A stretch of DNA of 64,000 bases from Microthyrium microscopicum (taxonomy: Eukaryota > Ascomycota > Dothideomycetes > Microthyriales > Microthyriaceae), in NCBI GenBank assembly GCA_010405405.1, contig MU004244.1, positions 127,895 through 191,894 on the forward strand, in the 5' to 3' direction. The notes below the pieces were generated by a model, which was not told the origin of the DNA, searched no databases, and saw only the letters and a list, made by a program, of their open reading frames with translations. Positions 56,950-64,000 of this stretch are shown here, one piece after another; positions within the stretch are counted from its first letter, which is position 1; the number at the start of each line of letters is the position of its first letter. A program made the translations under genes and the position numbers.

Positions 56950-57650
56950 GTTAATGAGAGTTGTTTGCTCATGAAAGGTCGATAAAACTGTTAACGGACA
57001 AGACTGCCCGAGACAACTTCATAATTATAAGTTTTCTTTGAGGCTTCGGCTCGGTTTCTGAGCTGCATTGAGTCATATAGAAGTAACAGTGCGGGAATTC
57101 TTATATCACTTTAGACCCCTGCCAGAAGGATTCACACCCCTAACAGATATTGGCTTTGAATCCTTCGTATACATTGCTACCCATATCCCGACGCATACCA
57201 ATCTCGTACCACTTTCCGATCTTGTTTTCGTTGTTTAGATCCCTTCTATTGATTAGGTAACCTGACTACCGTTTCTGCTGGAATTACAACTCGTACCTAT
57301 TGGCGCTGATCTCAAGACATGCTCTGCTGCATATCTTGAAACCTAAAGCCATTGGCTGCAATGGATTAAAAATAACACGACACATTCCCATCGAGCGCAG
57401 TGTCTGCCCTCTGGTTACTTTGGCGGCAACTGCTCTATCTCGAAACTACGCCGTGAATCTACAAAAGAAATTTCGGGTCAGTTGTGGCTTGAACCACGTC
57501 CTCGTAATCCATAGAGTGGTAGGGTAGACATCGGAGCCAATGGGAGCAAGTAGCAACAGCGTCAACCTGAGTGAGTCCCATCCCCTTCTCTTATAATAGG
57601 TACCTAGGTACATTTTGTTGATGCCAAACGCTTGATACGTCAACCATGCT
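56950..57650. other. Intergenic, no gene recognised
   Basis: Promoter side of the ABC transporter and 3' flank of the F-box gene. No extra gene seen. Confidence 0.55.
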
Positions 57651-59312
57651 CTATATCTGATTCTGACCCTGGTTCAGCAGGCTGATATTCGCGTGAGGAA
57701 ACACTATCTTCAGGTGGGCGCAGAGCAAATCCAGCTCCTGAAACGGCGAACTCATCCAGCAGCGTCCTAGTACTGATCGAACAGTAGGAGAGTACCACAG
57801 CGGTTGAATATGATTTTCCCGCAAGGGGTCTATCGGTATTGTTGATTTCAATATCTTCAAGCTTGGAAGTAAACTACAAAAGGCTGCAAGATTTCTAAGA
57901 CGGACACGGTACCTTCGCGAGGTAAGGCCTGGAAGTGTTTCGGGGTCAAGCTCCTCGCTACCAAGCGAAAGTACTTCTAAAGATGGGAGTCCTCGAGCAA
58001 TTTTCTCGTAAAGGCCCATATCAAGCTGCGTGCCTCTGAGAAATTCATGGCTTAGGCTGAGTTCAAGATATCGTAGTTGCGGAAGCGGAAGCAGTAGATT
58101 CATAGCGTTGATGAATGCGGATATTTCAAGAGTGAAATCTGGGCGCAAATAACATCGCCTATTGCCAGATCCAGCTAAGGTCAGACGTTCAAGGTTGCCT
58201 AGTCTACAATTATCCGTTGCTCCCTTGATAACCTCGAGAAACATGGGCTCAGTGGTACTTCCTGTAGGAAATCTAAGGACGAGTTCTTCAAGCTGAGGAT
58301 CGTCGAGTTTTTGGAAAAATTCAGCTGGGGATTTTCGGTCGTTAGAACCTTTATTCTGAGGATGATTCTGTAAGAAAATGATTTCATCAATCCTAGAATC
58401 CCATGGATATGCCTCCGCTGCCGCATCCGGGCAAATCCAGCCGTTTTCGCGGATGCAGTTCTGATCATCGCAGTCTCCATCTCTTGGTGGCAATAGATTT
58501 AGGGAGAGACTCTGCAACGACCGAAGACTCTTTTGGAGCAATATGTCTGGACCAGGATACCAATCCCGACTGAGTGACAGCGATAGCTTTTGGATAGCAG
58601 ACTTATCAAAGATTGCCGGGTTGATGGGGTAGTTCTCAAAGATCGCTCCGGTCCAGGTCAATCCCTTATCTATTGCTTCGATTTCTAAGCTTTTGATGGG
58701 AGACAGTTGGTAAATCCTCTCTGGGATGAGGCCTGGCTCTGACTCGCGAATACTGATATGCTCCAACTTTGTCGGATCTTGTAGTTGCTCCAGTAATTTG
58801 AGAAGAACGCGGGATATTTGCCTGTCATGTAGATACTTGGCGCAAAAGCTCCGTAGTTTGGCTCCGCTGATATTGATAAAAGGGACGAGGACCTTTTCGT
58901 GGACGTTGATAAAAGAGAGCGAACGTAGGTTCGGAAGAAAGTTTCTGTGCGACCGCAGTGTGCCAATATCATGCCAAAATAGATACCAGTTCTGCTGCCT
59001 TGGGTCCCATGGTCTCCGAAATTGTTCTGGGACGTTGATGGGAGCATTCTTCGATCCTTCGATGTGGAGGGTCTGAACTATGGCACTGTAGTGATACATT
59101 CGAATGAGATCTGCGGCGATAAGTTTCCTACCCTTTTCCATTATTGGAAGGCAACAGAAGAAGGGTTCTAGGGATTTCAGATCCCTCCACAAAAATGAGA
59201 CCGCTGGATACCACAGTTCTTTACATGTCTGAGCCAGATGTGCCAGGTCTTGCTGGCGCAATCGCTCGAGAATGAGGATGTGAATATCTTCGATCTGCCA
59301 TGCTCGATGCAT
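57651..59312 (-). CDS. F-box protein with leucine-rich C-terminal region
   Basis: Intronless, 553 aa. An N-terminal F-box (I-E-D-I-H-I-L-I-L-E-R-L, then L-A-H-L-A-Q-T-C-K-E-L-W and V-S-F-L-W-R-D-L-K-S-L) is followed by about 450 residues. These carry irregular leucine-rich strands (L-R-S-L-S-F, I-K-S-L-E-I, L-Q-S-L-S-L-N-L-L, L-E-R-L-T-L-A-G, L-R-Y-L-E-L-S-L, L-E-V-L-S-L-G). This is the common fungal F-box/LRR layout. Such proteins link Skp1-Cullin ligases to substrates, and these families are often expanded and lineage-specific. Substrate unknown. The frame is intact. Confidence 0.9.
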   Translation of the reverse strand: MHRAWQIEDIHILILERLRQQDLAHLAQTCKELWYPAVSFLWRDLKSLEPFFCCLPIMEKGRKLIAADLIRMYHYSAIVQTLHIEGSKNAPINVPEQFRRPWDPRQQNWYLFWHDIGTLRSHRNFLPNLRSLSFINVHEKVLVPFINISGAKLRSFCAKYLHDRQISRVLLKLLEQLQDPTKLEHISIRESEPGLIPERIYQLSPIKSLEIEAIDKGLTWTGAIFENYPINPAIFDKSAIQKLSLSLSRDWYPGPDILLQKSLRSLQSLSLNLLPPRDGDCDDQNCIRENGWICPDAAAEAYPWDSRIDEIIFLQNHPQNKGSNDRKSPAEFFQKLDDPQLEELVLRFPTGSTTEPMFLEVIKGATDNCRLGNLERLTLAGSGNRRCYLRPDFTLEISAFINAMNLLLPLPQLRYLELSLSHEFLRGTQLDMGLYEKIARGLPSLEVLSLGSEELDPETLPGLTSRRYRVRLRNLAAFCSLLPSLKILKSTIPIDPLRENHIQPLWYSPTVRSVLGRCWMSSPFQELDLLCAHLKIVFPHANISLLNQGQNQI

Positions 59313-60068
59313 TTCTTCGAGGTGCGTATGAGAATTGAGATATCAAGGATTATTACTTGATGTAAGCCTTCGGGTAGTTGCATAAATTTGGTGGGAGTCA
59401 CCGGCTTTTCTATTTTTAGAAATCTTCGCCGCATTAGGCTGAGCGCAAGGCTGAATTCGACTTCTTGAAGTGCTTCAAGACTGAACCTATATCTTTGACT
59501 GACGAATGGCGATGCCCATAAATTAAGCAAATACTACAGGCTATATTCTGTTGGTCTGAACTCTTGTGCAACTACCTAATCCTTTGGCTGATTTGAGTGC
59601 AATATCTGCCGTAGGAATCGACGGCACTGAGTTTCGTACTGAGCTCAAATGAAGCGATTCTAATTTCGCTATATTTTGGCGCTTTTTGAACATACTCGCT
59701 ACGAGCTGAAACTTCATCCAAAGACGTGACAAGCTCTGGAAATAGCAAGAGGCTTTTTTGGCGCGGAGAACTCACGAGGCTACAAATTGAATGAAAGTCA
59801 ATGCCCATGAAGACATTATCATCAGCCTCGAGAATCAGATGAAAACAGAAAACAATCAATACAACTCCAAGTTATTTAAATTAAAATCGGACTCGTGGGC
59901 ACCACCGGATGAGATGACAACTCTCAAATGTTCCAAATACACCCAACTCTTTATACACAAAGCGAATGTCTAATTTGGTGAGAGCTTTGAGGCTAGCATG
60001 TCACAACCCAGTTTTACTTCCATATTCGTAGTACTTCAATCGCTGCTTCCGTAACACAACCAAGTTAG
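59313..60068. other. Intergenic, no gene recognised
   Basis: Upstream of the F-box gene and downstream of the next minus-strand gene. Only short frames. Confidence 0.55.
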
Positions 60069-60947
60069 TCAAAATCTAGCACGATCAGCATAGAACGGTC
60101 CAATGCGGCGTTTGTGACAACTCACAGCAATAATCGGATCAACTTCCTCAGTATTGACAATCAGAATCCCACCTTGCTTGAACTGCCCCAGCGGCTGCCA
60201 AAAACGGGCAACTTCCGTCTGCTCTCCAGCAATGATCTTCCTCAGCTCAAAAGCACGCATACTGACCGCGTTGGTTGCGAGCCAGACAAATTTTACGCTG
60301 TCGACCACAAAACTATCACGGAACTTGAAGTAACTGTCGACTTCCATGGTGATGGCGTGACTGCAGATAGCAGATTCTGCAGGAAACATGATTTGGTTGT
60401 CGGAGTTTGAATGCCAACCACCTTTCCATTCTGCGATTTTTGCGCCATTCGATTCATTGAATGTGAAATTATTGCCGTACCACCGGTCGCGATTGACGAG
60501 TATCATACTCTCGAGGGGAGATTTGCTTTTATTGGCAATACCCCAGGTTTTCTTGAACCAATCTGTGTTTTTGGGATCGTATTCGTCGTTTATGGTACTG
60601 GTAATATCGTAGATTTTGATCTGTTGAGTAAAACCCCAGTGCCCACCGATGAAATATATCTTATTAGGTTTTACTGGAGGTCCTTCCGATTTTGCAATCG
60701 TTGATTTTGTGAAGAAAGGAGCCATATTTGGTCTCGTGTCTTTGAGTTGCTTTTGTTCTAAAAAATACCGGACATCGCAGGACCAGCACTTCGAAATCCT
60801 TGAAAGAAAGTCTAGAGGCCTTGCGTATATATCTGTGTATATCTGGTCTGCCTTGCGATCGCCGGTGAGAATTCCTTGGCCGGCATGAACCAAGAGAGGC
60901 TTGAGAGGCTGTCCCACATTATTGGAGCCAGTCATCCAGTGAAGCAC
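60069..60947 (-). CDS. Hypothetical protein, possibly LURP-one/tubby-like fold
   Basis: The open frame is 292 aa from 60947. The more likely start is M-A-P-F-F-T-K-S at 60725 (218 aa), because the upstream part is low in coding character. It has G-G-H-W-G-F-T-Q-Q-I-K-I-Y-D-I, W-Y-G-N-N-F-T-F-N and A-E-W-K-G-G-W-H, then F-K-F-R-D-S-F-V and F-E-L-R-K ahead of a final strand-rich segment. Alternating short strands with K/R-W and F-x-L-R motifs remind me of the LURP-one/tubby C-terminal fold, but no diagnostic motif is certain. No signal peptide or membrane segment. Function unknown. Confidence 0.65.
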   Translation of the reverse strand: MLHWMTGSNNVGQPLKPLLVHAGQGILTGDRKADQIYTDIYARPLDFLSRISKCWSCDVRYFLEQKQLKDTRPNMAPFFTKSTIAKSEGPPVKPNKIYFIGGHWGFTQQIKIYDITSTINDEYDPKNTDWFKKTWGIANKSKSPLESMILVNRDRWYGNNFTFNESNGAKIAEWKGGWHSNSDNQIMFPAESAICSHAITMEVDSYFKFRDSFVVDSVKFVWLATNAVSMRAFELRKIIAGEQTEVARFWQPLGQFKQGGILIVNTEEVDPIIAVSCHKRRIGPFYADRARF

Positions 60948-61552
60948 GAAGTGGAAGACAAGGGTCTATGATATCGCGAGATATATTTAGCCTCACTTCG
61001 TGAGTCGTACGAGCTGCGTGATTTTCGAGATTTTCGCTATATTCAACGCTTGCTCGAATTACCGCGTATCAGAGTTATCGCTGGAATTGACCCATGTGTG
61101 TGCTATTTACGGCCTTGTTGCACGTTTTCAATTTGTAGCCTTGCTGAGTATCAGTCAGTGGGACCGCATTCTACGCCTCCAGAAATCGATCATACAAGAC
61201 ATAAAGGCCCATCGTAGTCGATGGCTACCATTGCATGCTTTGGGAGTTCAGAGTATCCTTAGAATTTTCTAAATTCTCGTTTCCTAGAATTGACAAAATA
61301 TTGCCATCGCATTCAGTCGCCCCATTACACTCGATGTTCCCATAGCAGTTCATGGTAGTTTACTGACAAGCTCCAGACTACATGTTCTAAAATTAGTTTC
61401 GCCAGATCTGGAAATCGTATCTGTGTCGCGCTGTTTTGTCCTCGCCAAGGATCCTTAACGTCATAAGACTTTGATTCGAAGAAACCAGGACCGTATACAC
61501 CAAGCCGTCAGCTTCTACTTATACACATGCAATCGTGCGAATCATGACCTGA
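60948..61552. other. Intergenic, no gene recognised
   Basis: Upstream of the hypothetical gene and 3' flank of the coatomer gene. No gene seen. Confidence 0.55.
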
Positions 61553-64000
61553 CTATTCTCCGTCGGCTTCTTCAGTGTCTGCTTCGGCCTCTGCCTCAGC
61601 CTCTTCTTCAACCTCAATTTCTTCCTCACCATCAACCTCAACGTCCCCATCTTCATCTTCATCGACGGCAGGGTCCTCTTCCTCCTCAATAGCAGTACCA
61701 CCTGACTTCTCACGCTCAATCCAAGTCTCCCAATGCTCGAACAAGCCCTCATCTGCTTCGTAACCATCTGTGCCGGGAGGAACACCAATTGCTCGTGCTG
61801 AGCGGCCTTTGCCGTCTGCCTCAAGCGCCGACTTCCATGAAGCAACGCAAGCCGGTGCTTCACTTGGCTTATATGTTAGAGCAAAAAGAGCGGCTTCAGA
61901 TTTCCGGTTTGGTGCGACATCTCGGAGAAGTGCGACAGCAGCTGGTACGTCGCCAAGAAGCCATAAGCAGTCAAAGAGAATGTTGTATGAGGCTACTTCG
62001 CGGGCACGATCTGCGAGCTTTTGAAGGCCGGTAGCATTGTTGGAGGATGAGTAGAAGAGGAGTAGACTACCAAGGTCCCGAGCATGCCAGAAGCATTCTT
62101 CCGCAAGTGCTAGATCAAAGGCGACAAGCGCAGCGTCGCCAACAACGCGCCACTTGTGTTCCTCGTCACGGAGGCGTGCGAGATTGAGAGCTTCATCGAG
62201 TCTGCCGAGGGATAGAGCGAGGTCGAAGCGATGTTCTGGATCAGTTGCGACTTCGAGCGCTTCTTCCTTGTAGCCTTGGCCTTCGAGGAAGCGAGCAATC
62301 TTGCTCTTTTGCTCATCTCCAATGTCTGGTAGCATCTCCATGGCGGTCTCTAGCTCGCCACGGAGCACCAGGGTCTGGAACTCCACAAGTGCAAGTGATA
62401 GAGCAAAGCTGGTTACACCGACGTCTTTATCGCAGAGGTAGATGCGTCCATCTCGAGCGAGATAACCGAGCACATACATGGGATGGTCAAAATGTGAAAT
62501 GGTGTAGCTCTTCTCGCCGACGAGATAGTTGAGGCGGTTTGTGGATGTAGTGTAGACAAAGCAGTCGCCAACCCAGCATCCGGAGGTAGCTGTTTCTGGC
62601 TGATCTGTGACAACTTCGAAAGCGGCTTCTACACCGTCCTCATCGACCTCACCGGCCGACAAAGCAGCTTCATAGTTATCCCTTGAAAATCTAAGGACAT
62701 AAAAAGTCTCGTCGCAGGCAAGCGCCACTATAAGTTATTAGCACAGTTCTTCTGCTAAAAGTGAAGCAACGTACCGAGCTCGCCGTTCTCTGACCAGAAG
62801 ACGTTTCGTGGTTCTACTTCAATTCGTCGAACCAGTTTGCCAGAGTTCCAGTCAAAAAAGCCAACACCTCCTTGCCCCTTGACGCCCAATAAAGTACCTC
62901 CACTGAGGCCCTCGGCTTGGAAACCAACATCAAGTCCACCGCCAGGTCGTTCCTTGAAGTTGCGATATACTTTGACGCTCGTTGGGGATTCGCGGACAGC
63001 GTAGTCCTTGTCGTTTTCTTTCGAACCCCATGCGAAATCTAGGCCGGCACCAAATGCTTGATTTCGAAGAGCAAGGGAGGTATATATAATCCATTCACCA
63101 TCGCCACAGACTGCGACGAAACGGCCATTGGGAGAGTGTTGTAGGGATTGTGGGTATACTTCAGTGGATCCAAGGTCTTTCTTTGGTAATGACAGGTCGT
63201 CGCCATCTTTTTGGTCCTTGTCTATTCGTGATTAGCGCCATGTCTTGTGTCGAGCTAGGATTTAAACATACCGACTCCTTTTATTTGTGTTGTCACAATG
63301 TCAGTGTGCTTGGCATATATTATCTTGCCGGAAGCATCCATACTCATGGCAGGCTCCTCGCGACCCATCTTTATGACAACCATACCCTCGTCAAAACCGA
63401 CCGCAACATTTTGTTTTCCTCGTTGATAGCATACACACCACGCACGTTCGAGTCCGTAGTTTAATGTTTGCTCGAGGCGAGCTGTGTTGGCATTCCAGAT
63501 CTTCAAAGTGCCATCCTCACTACCGGAAATGATAATAGGAAGTTCTGGGTGGTAACAGGCGAAAGACACTGATAGGATTTAGTAATGCTTGTCTTCTAAA
63601 GAGCAAGAATCTTACCGTTTGATTGATGACCTTCCAAAGTTGCAACAAGTTGCTTGGAAGTGTAATCCCAGACCTTAACGGTTTTGTCGTCAGATGTGGT
63701 GAGAATATATGGTTTATCGTTGTGAGGATAATAGTCAACCCAGTTGACACCCTATGTCGGTACATTAGCTGCTGGCTCTATTTGAATCTCCTTGATGCAT
63801 ACCTTGACCTCATGGGCTTCAAGTGTGAAGTTTGCGGTGCCCGAACCCAATGACCAGATCTTGACCGTCCGATCTAAACATGCCGACGCGAAGGTGTTGG
63901 TATCTTTGGGATTGATTGCGATGGCTGCCACTTGTTAATCATTGAACGTATCTCTCAGCATTCCGCAACATACACATGACATAGTGGCTATGCCCCTCAA
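61553..64000 (-). CDS. SEC27: Coatomer subunit beta' (Sec27/COPB2), 5' end outside window
   Basis: The 3' part of the gene, running off the right edge. Exons read rightward from 61553-62728 through about 62775-63220, 63275-63569, 63615-63750 and beyond, with introns of about 45-60 bp. The visible N-terminal portion holds WD40 blades ([32 protein letters not shown]). The middle is the conserved coatomer WD-associated region with [12 protein letters not shown]. The alpha-solenoid region follows ([16 protein letters not shown]). The C-terminus is strongly acidic (long E/D run). Beta' is part of the COPI coat for retrograde Golgi-to-ER vesicles and binds dilysine cargo tails; it is essential in yeast. 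Confidence 0.95.

Noticed and set aside
1-64000. CRISPR array, rRNA or prokaryotic operon features
   Set aside because: Spliceosomal introns and fungal gene families throughout; no regularly spaced direct repeats or rRNA-like sequence seen.

Overview
This window is nuclear DNA from a filamentous ascomycete. The genes carry short introns of about 45-55 bp with GT-AG ends and CTAAC-type branch sites. Fungus-specific families are present (HET domain, Zn2Cys6 regulator, BYS1), and one transposon shows the CpA-to-TpA decay typical of repeat-induced point mutation (RIP). The gene style fits Leotiomycetes (Helotiales-like), but that placement is inference. All gene models were read by eye from the six frames. 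Splice sites with stated coordinates were checked for reading-frame arithmetic.

Layout. 1-3.8 kb: no recognisable gene. 3.8-13.5 kb: two long low-complexity proteins on the minus strand that share a zinc-finger-like domain and one intron at the same position and phase. They flank a complete, heavily RIP-mutated hAT transposon (7851-10493, 8-bp target duplication). 16.1-24.6 kb: an OBAP/DUF1264 protein, a short-chain dehydrogenase, a Zn2Cys6 regulator, a membrane-anchored kelch protein and an MDR-type reductase. 25.3-27.4 kb: a HET gene broken by a 4-bp tandem duplication, beside an ankyrin-repeat relic. 30.6-39.6 kb: an F-box-like protein, the ubiquitin-binding WD40/PFU/PUL protein (Doa1/Ufd3/PLAA) and a BTB protein. 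41.4-43.8 kb: two small secreted proteins (one cysteine-rich, one BYS1 family). 44.5-50.2 kb: a hypothetical protein, a MAT2B-like NAD-binding protein and an apparently intact HET protein. 50.6-57 kb: an unrecognised gene and a full-size ABCC transporter with two independent lesions: a 200-bp foldback element with a 7-bp target duplication in TMD1, and an in-frame TGA in NBD2. 57.6-64 kb: an F-box protein, a hypothetical protein and coatomer beta' (Sec27), cut by the right edge.

Conserved housekeeping genes (Sec27, Doa1, MAT2B-like) are mixed with fast-evolving accessory genes (HET, F-box, secreted proteins, ABC transporter), several of them decaying. The most novel items are the paralogous finger-like pair around the hAT element and the foldback element inside the ABC gene.
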